In this document: positions 34,620 through 46,479 of the stretch, one piece after another
Numbering within the stretch: position 1 is the first letter of the stretch
Layout: each line of letters begins with the position of its first letter
Source of the DNA: Hofstenia miamia
Lineage: Eukaryota; Xenacoelomorpha; Acoela
NCBI GenBank assembly: GCA_004352715.1
Contig: SCFE01000052.1
Coordinates: 475,254 to 539,253, forward strand
Direction: 5' to 3'
DNA length: 64,000 bases
Made by a program: the position numbers and the translations under genes
Notes under the pieces: model-generated
What the model saw: only the letters and a program-made list of their open reading frames with translations
What the model was told of the DNA's origin: nothing
The model's database searches: none

Positions 34620-37600
34620 TTGCTTTTCCCCGAAATAGACATGGCCCGAATTTGTCACGTCCCATTTATATGATATTTGTCAAAAAATTTCTTTAATTTT
34701 TCGATTTTTTAGACTAAAATTGTGCCTGCTAGAAACTTCTAATAAAATTTACACTCTGAAATTGAATATCCTAAGTTCATATGCAAAATTTCCATACATA
34801 AATTCTATTTTTCAACACATTGCTTATAAACTAATAGTATTGATTACATTTGGGTTGATTTGAGGTGAAATTTTCCATAATAGGGACATTTTTTAAATTT
34901 CTGACCATTTTTTACCCAGCCGAGGCCAGTCCTGTCCAAGTGCATCCTTGGTTTCTCATGAAAATACTATCATATTCCTTTTGGACAAATACATTCATTT
35001 TGCATTTCAATGGCTTGTTTTTTTTACTAAGAATATTATTATTCTTTAACAAAATCACTATTAAATTCTGTTACTGATACAGATTTTGTAAATATAGTAT
35101 CTTATTTACAACAAGGGCTGCACTCGTATATAATTTACAATGGGAGCTTTACCCTTAATCACTGAATTTTTATGTTATAATTTAGCAAAATTTCATCTCT
35201 CAACAAGTAAAATCCAATAACCTACGCAGTAATATAGCTTTAACAAGGGAGGTTTGGTCCCCAATCCGAATTTAACAATCTAGACTGAGCCCTTCGAGGC
35301 ACCGTTTTTTGAATTTAATCCAAACTTAGCATCTAACGACAAAATTAATTGAAAGTGTTTTGAGGAATGCAAATATTTTTTAATCAATTTAGTCAAAGTC
35401 TCACAAAAAACAACCGAGTGTTTGCATTACTAATAGAGAATATTCATTTAGGCTCTGAGGATGTTTCCAGCATTATTGCAGGAATCCATTCAGTCTCTAC
35501 TAAAATAGGACATCAAACCCAGGCACCACAACATCAATATCAACTAATTTTATTATTCTCAGTAGCGATAAACGACGTTGCCTTATTTCTAAATGTCGGC
35601 ATTTATCAATCAGATCGACAGACGACTGACACATCAAAGACGAAGTGAATGCACTGCGCAATCCTAATTAAGTAGACCGAAGTAATTAAAAGATATCAAA
35701 GAACACTCACCAATTTACGTCATAAGAAAGTCATTTCAACACATCATTTGATTCATAAGAACACTAACAAGCACCTGGATAAAAAAAACTGTCTCAGGAG
35801 AGTTTTAAAAGTTAGAATAAGTGACAAAATGATGCAGATGAGAAGACATTTACAATACATAACACTTTATGTGATAACCATAAACTATCAATTGTATCTT
35901 TAAAGTACCAAACCGTTTTGTCCACATTTTCAGGCAACTATCTACAAGTCTATTAGAAATTTGAGAAGTTTGGGATTTGAACACATCTATGTCTAAGTAT
36001 GCTTCCCTGGTTTGGTGGACATTTGTGATTAGTATTATTTTTGCTCTTGGAGTATTAACTTTTTTCAATAGAAAATTCAATTTAACATCATTAATTGTTT
36101 AACTTTCACTGCTCTGCTGGACAACTAAATGGATAATATTTACTCCTTGCTGGTAATAAACAGGAATTTCCATAAGTTAAGTACAAATCACAGGTCATCT
36201 TTAAAAAGATCTCTCATTCATATTATTTCAAGAATAATTTGGAACATGGTTTACTCAAACTGCTCCTAAAGCACTTTTATATAGTAGTACTTTATTTAAA
36301 ACTGAATAACAAAAACATTAAAAATTAAAGGAAAAAAAGACAAGTACTTCAGGGACAGAGGAAAATGTCTTTAAATGTTTAAGATTAGCATATGATGCAT
36401 TAACCTAGCTTTAAAAAGTAAAGAGATATCTGTTTTAATGTTCAGAGTAATTTGCAAGCCTTGCAATACTATTAAAATGTGATTTCCGAGTCTTTGCTTT
36501 TTTAAGTTTTGATATTTGAAATAAAGTAATGCAGTTTGAAAACCATCAGAGGGTCTGCCTAATTTTCGTCGCTGATTAGCGAAAAATATCAGACTAAGCA
36601 TTGTCAATGCAACCACATCAGCATTTTGATATTATCGAGATATCTGGTTATCGCTCGAACAGTGGAGTCTTGCAATGATTTTGTTTACCATTGCACATAA
36701 AAACAGACGTTCGTCAAATTTAAAATCAGTAGATGTTAGTTTATAAATTTTTTTGCCAAGAATTTTATAAAATGCTGCCAACAGTCTGGAATTTTTTTGC
36801 ATCTTTTGATATACATTTTGGCACAAAGATGCATCTTTTGGTAAAAATATCGGCCACAATATGATTTTTGGTATACATTTCGTCATTTTTTTGGTATATA
36901 TTTGGCAAAAAATGCATCGATTGATTTACAATGCGGCCAAAGAACGTCTTATTTTTCAAACAGTTGAATTGTTAGAAACCCAAATAATGGGTTACCACTT
37001 CATGCTAAAGAGCCATTCTCTTATGGTTTTGAAATTCAACATTAAATTATGATTTCGTATTTATAATGAAATATATTTACATAAAATTGGCAAAAATAAA
37101 ATTAGTTTACCATTTAAAACCAAGCAAGTTTTGGAAAAGACATTCCTTTGAAATGGAAAATTTTATTTAAATACTCACTTGTTGTTTTATTTAAGTTCAA
37201 AAAGATAATCATGAATAAATTATTTTGAATATTCATTGTATAAAAGAGTTTTCGTTTTCCGATTTCTTAGGAAACATCATGTATATGAAATTACAGAAAA
37301 TGTAAAATTCAATTGCGCTCCTTTTCTACAAGTAGTTCACTTCGGTGGGTAAGTGTACATATTGCTACTTTTGCAAGCCCCATACAGACTGATAAAGGAA
37401 ACAGCAAATTACAAACTGGTCACTTGGTATATATTTATGGATATTCATTTAGCAAATAGTTTTTAAGAAAGTGCTATATTTTTACTGTCTCTAGTCCTTT
37501 TGGGAAACGAATAATTTCTTTACATCTGTGTTAAAAAATTCAATTACCAAGGAATTGTGAAAATAATAAAGTGCTTGGACTATGATTCTTTGACCTTCGT

Positions 37601-38100
37601 GATATGAAAGGCATATTAGACGAATGGTTTTTCCAAGTAAATTTTGATGGATGGACACTAAAACAAGTCTCTACATTGACTACATACTGCTAAAAATACT
37701 TTAATTAGAAATTGACATCTAGCAGCAACTCATCGAATGTACACTTGGCCACTCTTAGAAAACCACATTTGACGAACAATCCTTTGAGAAACATGAGAGA
37801 GAAATTTATTATTACATATTCATTCACAAAATCAAGGTCGTGCCTACATTCTTATGCATATCATATTGCTACAACAGGAAATTGACATTTTGCCGAGGAT
37901 ACTGTACTGCCTCAATATGAAACCCATCAAAAATTTATGATGTGATGAATCAACATGTCCACAGCACACCATCACGTAATATAGAATAATTATTCCCCAA
38001 ATACATGGGATACTTGGTTGACTGATGTAGAAAGTATACCACTATGTGTTGACCTTCTATATAAAGCAAGACGAGGTTATATTAAATATTGACGGTAACG
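34620..38100. other. No gene recognised
   Basis: AT-rich. Open frames at 35367-35648 and 36371-37052 have no recognisable domain. At about 37645 one frame reads NFDGWTLK, reminiscent of the DGWT motif in hAT transposases, but the surroundings do not support it. Confidence 0.5.
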
Positions 38101-38116
38101 ATTGAAGGCTATTTCT

Positions 38117-38208
38117 TAGGGCCCAGCGGTATGAAAATTTTTGTAGTCGATTCGGTTCGGTATCCCTCAAAATACCGCGGTATCGGGTCAGTATCGGTAT
38201 AATTATAC

Positions 38209-38243
<35 letters not shown>

Positions 38244-38508
38244 GCTCTATTTCTAAAGCTACTATTTTTCATGTTTTTATGTAGTTGGCATCTTAACTGT
38301 CGCCTACCCCTATTCTTAATTGCAAGGGGGCAAAATTGCAAAATCCTCAAATCTTAGAATTGGGATCTCATTCTGTACACCATTTTGTAGCGCTTCATTA
38401 AACTAAGAAAACCCATATAATCTTTCCAAGATTTTCATTATTTTCATTGTCAATACAAGCGTTAAAATTTTACATTATATTTCACTGTAATGTTTTTTCA
38501 AAATGTTN

Positions 38509-38548
<40 letters not shown>

Positions 38549-39732
38549 AATGAAAAAACATTAAGATCAAAATAATAGTTACAGGCAATTGCTACCTAAA
38601 ACAACTAAAAAGAATTATAGATAAGAAGAGTAAATCCTCGAGTCTAAAAATTATATCTGTAACCTTCTCACTAAGTTCGGGGTTAAGGCATATTTTAGAA
38701 TGCCAAATTCCGATTTGATGATTGTGTTTAAATTATGTTTGTTAAATGAATGGATAACTTATGTGGGGAGGACAAAATTATTGTGGAATGTCAGATGCTC
38801 TTATACACTCTGCATATCTTTAAATTTAAAATCAACCTTCAAAGTTTTAGGTACAGCTTCTACACGAGGATTTGCAGTAGTTACTAGCTTCTTATTTTTT
38901 TACCTAAAAAATTGACATTATTTTTCAAAAACTAATTTTTCACCTTCTTTTGAAATTAGAAATTATTTGGATTTTAATTATTTTAGGTATTTATTTCAAC
39001 TCTACAGAGTTAAAATTAAAGACAAAAATAACATATCCTCTTTTGCAGTATATTATACCATGGTTGTATCAATTATATGACATTTTTCAGAGTTCCTATG
39101 TAAAAGAGAATTGATTACTAAATTTTGACTTTATTGACTTATGAGAGACCAGTAATTGTAAATGTGCATGAATTGTATTGAAAATTAGAGTATGACAAAG
39201 AGAATAGAATTAACTGCACCATGGAAGCATGTTTAACATCACAATGTAAGAAACACGTGCAACCTTACAGAAATGTTACATATCACCAGTTTATTAAAAC
39301 TGCAATGGATCTTTCGACATTGATCAAATAAAAAGGATTAAATTTCATAATCATGACTATAGCGTTACAAAGAAATAAATGCAGCGAATGGACACGTTAT
39401 AAAATCTGATTTTTTAAAGAAAAAATCTATAAATAGCTCGTTTGTGTGAACGTATTTTTGATAAAATTTAATCAGCCACAAAACTGTAGTAGTATGAACG
39501 ATAAACTTATTTCTTAAAAAATTTCCCGAGTTTTCCAACGTGCTATATTCTAGACTTCGTACAGAACTATTAAAGTTTTTATAGTGTAAATATTCACCCG
39601 AGGGGTTGGATGCAATATTTTTAAATAAAATACCAATCAATTTTTTAGGCAAGATACCGCGGTATCGGTATTTTTCGGTATTGTCAAAATACTGCGGGAT
39701 CGGTTTCGGTATCGATATACCGCCAGGCCCTA
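38117..39732. mobile_element. Non-autonomous hAT element with 8-bp target duplication
   Basis: CTATTTCT flanks both sides exactly (38109-38116 and 39733-39740), the 8-bp duplication of hAT transposons. The ends are inverted: left TAGGGCCCAGCGGTAT, right (reverse-complemented) TAGGGCCTGGCGGTAT, 14 of 16 matching. Both subterminal regions carry ATACCGCGGTAT palindromes (38172-38183 and 39654-39665) plus several CGGTATCGG-type repeats, presumably transposase-binding sites. The 1616-bp interior is AT-rich with two (TA)n tracts and a single N (38508), and no transposase. Confidence 0.9.
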
Positions 39733-39759
39733 CTATTTCTTACATATATGTATATATGC

Positions 39760-41650
39760 TACATTATAGATATTTGTGTATTATAATTTAGTTTTTAACT
39801 TTTTGTGGTTTTCTAGGGGTTGTCGGATTAATTTGCTTGCTATTATACATTGCAAATGTAAACATCAAATATTAAAATATATTATAACTAAAGACTTCAC
39901 TAAAAATCACACAAATTCTCATAGCCTTCTAAAAACTTTGTTATTTCTATTTCTAAATTCTCCACTCAACTACTTTGCTAGCTGCGGCATTTATCTTCCA
40001 TCAAAGGCTAGCATTCTTAAGCCAGCCAGGATGACCGGAATCTTGACAGGAACAGGAAAATGTAACAATGGTAATTTTAAGTGAAGAACACTTGCCTTCA
40101 AAATAAACATTGGGCAGTGTAAAAAAGGAAAAAAATTAGAGCAATTTGTTATCAATAACATGGTCAAAACCTTTTAAAAAAGCGAACAAAATATATGCCA
40201 TTAAAAATATGTTATCATCATTTTGTTTTTATACACATTAGTATATTCTTATCCGAAATAAAAAGTATTGGAAACCTGAAGTGGAAACACAGATTAGATT
40301 GCAGAACATTTTGATATGCAGATAAAGACATAGTTTCTCACCGAAGCTCTAGATAAAGCTCGCTAATGAACCTAATGGATGACATACGAATAATATTTCT
40401 TAGTCTTCCAATTATAGATTTACCCCAAGCATGCCAAGATTATTTGAGACTGCATTCATATTTTTGTAGGTAATATGGAGGAGAATAAGTTTACCACAAA
40501 ATTATATCTTTACCTAAAATAAAATCAATTTAAAGTAAAAGATGCATAAAATCCAATGCAAATATAGATAATTTACAATACAAAATACCAGTGTCATAAG
40601 TAGCACTATTTCTTATTAATTAGCTTAATTGTGTCGCTAGACGAAAGTGACGACAGCCAAGGATAGAACGACGAGACAGTCAGATAATTGCAAGTTTCTT
40701 TCAACAACCTTTTAAGTTGCACTCATTAGACAACTATAAGGCATTTTTGCATCATACAAACGACATTCTGGAGCATACCTACGTGGATGTAAATTTGATA
40801 GGACCACTCAGAGCTTGCAATTTACAAAAATGAAAACATAAATTTTCAAAAATAATCAATTACAATTTACATATTTTCTGCTTTACAAAGTTATCAATAT
40901 CAATATAATATTAAAGTGAAGAGTATTATGAATAATAAATATAAGTGAGCCGAAGTAACTTCAAAATAATGAGAAATTCCTTTGTCTAGTTTCATGAAAA
41001 AGAATTTTTTTAGTATTTTTGATTAAATTTTGTTGCTAATTTTACCAACTCATACAAGAAAGGAAACTATTTTTGTAACTGGGTGTTGCTAGGATTTTCA
41101 GAAATTTAAGAGAATATTCCAAACTGCAATGACTAAAATATTTTTTGCAATCGGCAGTAATAATGCTATTAAATAAACTTATCAAATATTTGATATCAAT
41201 GATTGAACTAAATGTCACTCAGACTTAATTCTAAAAAATGGATTATTTGAAAGCACTATCTTTTCATACAAGGGGAAGCTCTTCTCAAAACTTTAGGGCA
41301 AAACGTATTTCAAATATTATAATTGAGCTAATATACGTCATAAAACTAATTTCCTGTTAATTTTTTCTGAATTTTTCGAAACATTCGTCCTATTTTAGAA
41401 AATAGAAATTCGTTTCAGTTTTCCGAAGTACAGAGTTTCAAATTCAACAAATAGTCTTCAAATATTTGACTAAAAGAACGTTTTTCAAATGTGAAATTCT
41501 CTTTTAAAGATTTATTATATATAATTAATTGTGGAATTGGAATTTTGAATATGAACATTTGTACTTTAATAAATCTTAAGCCAGTCCTTTAGGAGAAACA
41601 GATTGACTGCAACGTATACCCTAACAATCGGGACTCATTTTTGAAGTAGG
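39760..41650. other. No gene recognised
   Basis: AT-rich. The open frame at 39776-40084 has no recognised domain. Confidence 0.55.
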
Positions 41651-41663
41651 CCTATAATGAGCT

Positions 41664-42391
41664 GTGGTAGGGTTGCTCAAGCAGACTGATGAAAGAGTGA
41701 ATTCACGATCCGATGGGGCCTCACCCTTGAAGTGTGCCACTAAGGCCGGCGTAAACGTGTGAAGCCTCTGGCAACCCCTGGCGACATAGTGCTGACCTGT
41801 ATTGAGTCTGATCAGCAGAGTAAAGCCGAAGGCCGAATTTCATTTGAGAGGGTTGCGCCTCTCTCGCTATAGCCAACAAGGCTACTCAAGGTGGTAACTT
41901 TGAGAGCGCCTGCTGGCTGATATAAAGATCCGTAAGAACTATATCGGGAGTTATGCTCCACCGAATGCAAAGCATCTAGTGGAAATGTTCCTCCACGGGG
42001 GATTAAAACATGTCGGATCAAAACGACCTGTGACACAGTAAAGCTGCCTCACAGGGAACCATAAGGGCTACGCCCAAATCGTCCTAGAGAGTACCTCCTC
42101 GCGCTGGTTCCTTGATATTAATACCAAACACTCAATGGGCGCACCTACATCAGACTTTAAAACCAAGGTAATAGAAGGTGCCACCATGTGTACTTTGTAC
42201 ATATGGGGGCGGTAACGGCCGAGAAGCATGTCTGTTCAGTTTTGGGTAGGCAGACGGCGACACAGGAGTAACACTGTTAGCAAGACTGCTACTAGTGCCA
42301 GTAATGAGTGCGACTCATGGGGCAGTCATACAAGAATACCTCTTTGTCTCTGGCCTATGAGATAGGACTAGGCCAACGTTTGCTGTGCCTT
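41664..42391. mobile_element. GC-rich 728-bp insertion of unknown type with 13-bp target duplication
   Basis: CCTATAATGAGCT occurs at 41651-41663 and 42392-42404, exactly flanking a block far richer in GC than anything near it. There are no inverted ends and no poly(A) or microsatellite tail. Both strands are full of stops (longest open frame 74 residues on the minus strand, 41812-42036). Short stems are visible, for example GAGAGG/CCTCTC (41846-41863) and GGGC/GCCC (42065-42075), suggesting a structured RNA. A 13-bp duplication fits insertion by target-primed reverse transcription, so a long SINE or a LINE untranslated segment is the leading inference. Confidence 0.75.
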
Positions 42392-42409
42392 CCTATAATG
42401 AGCTATGTT

Positions 42410-45120
42410 TTTAATCACTGCTCTATGGCACCACAAAATACTTTCTCTTACTACTTAAAAGTGATTACTTGGAATTAGAAATACCTTTATGTTGACTATA
42501 AAGAGCACTTTGTGAATTATGGCGTAAAGTACTTTGTTATGAATCCCTGCATCCCCAATTTACAAAGATTAAAATGCACTTTACACTTTTCTCCAATTCA
42601 CTAATGAATTTATTCAAATAAAAGTCTGTTTTATATCAAGGAATTAACTAACTTTGAATTATAATAAATTTTGTGGAAAACTAAATCTCAGAGATACCAT
42701 AAAGCCACAACTCATCAATTGTTACTGTCAGATACAAGTATTACTGTATTTACCATGTGTGTGGGTATTGATGAAACCATACAGAGATGCTGCCCTCTAA
42801 ATTAGCAATGAGGAAGTTAAGTTTCACTAAAATCTATTTAGTGATTTTAAACCCTAAAACTTATACAAATGTATCTGACAACTACATTGCAGTTTAATCA
42901 TTAATATTTCACTGGAGTTTAAACTGCTTTATATATTTTCATTTACCAATTGAGTATCTAATTTTTTCAGTTAACTTCTGAGATCTGGAATTGAGATGGG
43001 CCTAAAAATGTATCTTGAGCCAGAGCCTAAGACATTTACCGGTTAGTTATAATATAGTTATCTATTATTTATTAACAACATTTAAAATAACACAAGCATT
43101 TGAATCAGATAGTCTTTGATTTGCAGCGAATTCATATAACAATAGTTAAATAGCAACATATTAATAATAAATGCCACGATTGGCACCAAAGCTCTTAATC
43201 AAATTTATCTTGCTTCGCAGTTTTGAGTTAAAATATTAAATATTGATAAAACAACGTCTGGAATTATTGTCCAAAGACATGTAGCAATTGTTTATGACGT
43301 ATTAATTTAGTATAATTGTCTAGTGATAGATTGTCAATTTTCACAAAACTTGAATTGAAGTGTTAATTTCTTTCATATTTATATTGCAAAAAAATCTATA
43401 ATAGCAAGCTTCAATGTAAATTTTGTTTCCAGGAAATTTGAGAAACAAGCTTCTCTCTTTGATTACATGTAGATTTTTCATAGAAATTATATTATATTTC
43501 TATCTTAGCTTTGCTAAATACATCAAATTAGACAAACTAAATTTCATAACAAATGTGATAAACATTTACCGCAGAAATCAGACAAATTTAAAATCAGTAA
43601 ATACAGTTTAATTTTGAACAGATATGTGAAGGGTATACTTGCTAACAAAAGATTTTATTATTAAAAGATCACTGACTAAAAACCAGTTAACACTATCACA
43701 ACATAGTTTTTCTATTCTTAACTAGAGTATTTTAAAATTTGAGATGCCACGTCTTCCAAAAAGGAAAGATAAAAACTTTGTTCGTTTCTAAAATTATTAA
43801 TGTTTGACAAATTTGTCTGTCACCTTAACCTTATCGTTTCAAATAATCCAAGCAGCCAGTTAAATTTCAGGAGCTATTCTGCCAAAATTTCATTGCAAAT
43901 TTTTTGTCAAAATCTACTACAGCAAGAATTATTTAACCAATCCCAAATTCCACTAATTGGCACCCAGACACAAAAACAACTTTTTAGGGATAAACTTCAA
44001 TAACATTTGTTAATCACTGAGATTAGGCTTTTCCAAACAATCATTTTCAAGAAGGATATCATAGGATATTAAATATGACAGATATTGTTTTTTCATGCAG
44101 CACTTATTAGTATTTTTTATTAGTTAAAGGGTCAGTGATTATTCGTATTGTAGTATAATATTTTCAGTTATCAATCACCTATGGAATAAACTAAACAATA
44201 CATGAATGGGGAATGATAAAAAAGCAGAATATAAACTTAGAAATGTTCAGCATTGAAACAAAACAAAATATATAGTAATGTTAACTGTTATGTTGTTGTT
44301 TGTTATAGCATTTGATTTGATAATCCATATGACCCGCATTTAATATGCCTCACAGCTTCATTAAATGAAAAATAAGTTCAATTGGAATGCAAACGCTTGA
44401 TTGACATTTGCCAAAACTCGTCTAAATCCTTTTAAAACAACTTTGAATAAAACTCAACATTTATGTGAGATCATTGCACTTCACAGGGAATAAATGCTTT
44501 TAAAAGAATTCATTAAAAAAATTCACAATTTTCAATCAGAAAAATATTTGGAGACATGATAATTGTGTAGTTTCCAAAATGCAATTTATATTTGACCAAG
44601 GCCAACCAGCAAATCAATTATTAAAATGCATTCGTTAGTAACTAAGGCAAATCTAATTTGGAGAATGTCATTTTGAAGAGGCTGATTTTTATAACCTTTA
44701 GAACATCATGAGTTATAATGAAATTGTTTCAAGTTGCTTGCTAATTTTAATTGAAAATATATTTCCTTTATATTTGATCAATAACACTGTTTTCATAGGC
44801 AGTAATTAAAAACAATAAAACTTTATCAATATATTAACTAGAGTAATAGGGATATAATTAATTAAATCGGATACTAATAAAATATTTGTAGATAAAACTA
44901 CTGGCTGAGTACAACTATTGTGGGCTTATGATTTAAATAAAAAATTTGGTAGTATCATAGGAATGTACGTTAATGCTTCTGCGGAGATAACATGATGTCA
45001 ATTATATTTGGTTTAAAAAGAATGAAAGATATTATACATGTATAAATGAAGTCTATTACAAAATTACAAATCATAATTAGTTATAACATTCGATATCTTA
45101 TTGATAATATTTCTGATTTA
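42410..45120. other. No gene recognised
   Basis: AT-rich; short open frames (43423-43611, 43800-44003) without domains. Confidence 0.55.
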
Positions 45121-45174
45121 AAGTAGATATGGACGGCTTTCGACTACCGGCGATTCAAGAGCACTAGTGAGTTA

Positions 45175-46465
45175 TAGTTGGCTGCAAAAAAAATGAGACT
45201 AGAAAAAAAGGCATATTACTTTTGAATTACTGAACGTAACAACTCAAGAAAGGTAAGATTTTAAAGATACATTAAAGGACTATAAGTAAAAAGCATCAAA
45301 GTCTAATTTGTTTTCCTCCTGTAGAAATAACTTCATTCAAACGAACTGAAACTGATTTCATTAAATTGGACTTCATTTCAGATGTCAAAATGTGTTGACT
45401 TTTTTGGATTTTTTCTTTTAAATCGGATATATTTTTCGGATTTTTCTTCTCAACGTCATTTTTCAATATCTGCCACACATTTTCGATTGGAGAAAGATCA
45501 GCAGAACTTGGTGGCCATTGCAAAAACTGGATATTATTTTCAGAAAACCAATTTTTTGTCTTTGCTGACGTGTGCGGGGTTGCTCCGTCCTGTTGGAGTA
45601 TCCATCCATCATCATATAAAGCATCAGCATAAGGCATAAATTCAGCTATAATTTGGCAATATCTTTGACTGTCGATTGTGGCTTTTCCATCTAAAATTTT
45701 CAAATAAAACCCACGATAGGAAAGTGCTCCCCAAACCATAATTTTTTGGTCGAACTTTGGAACCGCTTTTGTTGGTCTTGGACATTTCTTTGACGACCAC
45801 ACTTGTACTTTGTTTCTGTGTAGTTGAAATACGCACTCATCAGTTATCCAAACATCTTCAAAAGTGTAGTCTTTCCAATCTTTCACGAAATTTAATCTTT
45901 TTTCTTGATGTTCTTTTGTAATCAGAAGTCGATTTTTTCTGCCAATTTTTGTAACTCCACTTTTTTTCAGTGTTCTCTGAACTGTGGTTTCATGCACAGA
46001 GATGTCGGCTTCAGTTTGAAGTCGGTTTGCAATTTTTTTCCCAGAAATATAGGGATTTTTGAGAGCAATTGCGACTGTTTTCTGAATGAATTTTCCAATA
46101 ATTTTTCGAGGGCGTCCACTTCCTTTTCTTCTTTTGAGAGATTCTCCTTGTCGAATTTTTTTCAGCTTTCGAAAATAAGTTGATCGAGAAATTTGCGATG
46201 TCGCAAAGGCGTTTTTAAGCTGTTCCAACCTTTCCATTCCGAAGAAATCAAGTAGAAACTTTGCAAAGCAAAACAATTTGTTTGGTAAGTATTTTCCAAT
46301 AATTACGAAGTACCAGTTTAATTAATTAACTTATTTGTTTGACCATTTTAAAGTTCACAAAATTCTCGTTGTCTTTTATTTTTATAGTTTTCCTCTAAAA
46401 CGTCTCAATACGTTTCCACAAAGCGTGAAAAATAGGTGTTCAGTCTCATTTTTTGCAGCCAACTA
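45175..46465 (-). mobile_element. Tc1-type DNA transposon with intact transposase
   Basis: The inverted ends are TAGTTGGCTGCAAAAAA at left (45175 on) and its reverse complement at right (to 46465). The match continues into TGAGACT on both sides, differing only in A-run length (8 versus 6). TATA occurs at both borders, so the TA target duplication is 45173-45174 and 46466-46467 or two bases inward. The length is about 1.29 kb. The intact gene inside suggests a recent insertion. Flanking pieces (45130-45172 and 46468-46540) are GC-richer and look like an older repeat that was split. Confidence 0.92.
45296..46276 (-). CDS. Tc1-family transposase (DD34E)
   Basis: This enzyme binds the element's inverted ends and performs cut-and-paste transposition into TA sites. 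The open frame is 326 residues, close to the usual size for the family (about 340). Residues 15-45 form a basic helix-turn-helix-like region (SQISRSTYFRKLKKI). GRPR (54-57) is the AT-hook-like link between the two DNA-binding subdomains, and a second helical part ends near 120. The catalytic triad is complete: D146 in VWITDECVF, D230 in LQQDGATPHT, and E265 in DLSPIENVW, with 34 residues between the last two. The start may instead be Met14 (46237), which would give 313 residues. There are no stops or frameshifts, so this is the only apparently functional gene in the window. It is probably expressed from a promoter within the element. Confidence 0.95.
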   Translation of the reverse strand: MFCFAKFLLDFFGMERLEQLKNAFATSQISRSTYFRKLKKIRQGESLKRRKGSGRPRKIIGKFIQKTVAIALKNPYISGKKIANRLQTEADISVHETTVQRTLKKSGVTKIGRKNRLLITKEHQEKRLNFVKDWKDYTFEDVWITDECVFQLHRNKVQVWSSKKCPRPTKAVPKFDQKIMVWGALSYRGFYLKILDGKATIDSQRYCQIIAEFMPYADALYDDGWILQQDGATPHTSAKTKNWFSENNIQFLQWPPSSADLSPIENVWQILKNDVEKKNPKNISDLKEKIQKSQHILTSEMKSNLMKSVSVRLNEVISTGGKQIRL

Positions 46466-46479
46466 TATTTGCTGGCCGC

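Noticed and set aside
37630-37690. NFDGWTLK, similar to the DGWT motif of hAT transposases
   Set aside because: Only one short motif matches, followed by stops and no further transposase blocks.
41812-42036. 74-residue minus-strand frame in the GC-rich insertion
   Set aside because: No domain, low complexity of stops in GC-rich sequence, and no start context; more likely chance in a structured non-coding element.
45382-46183. Plus-strand open frames opposite the transposase
   Set aside because: They are antisense shadows of the minus-strand Tc1 transposase, which has a full catalytic triad.
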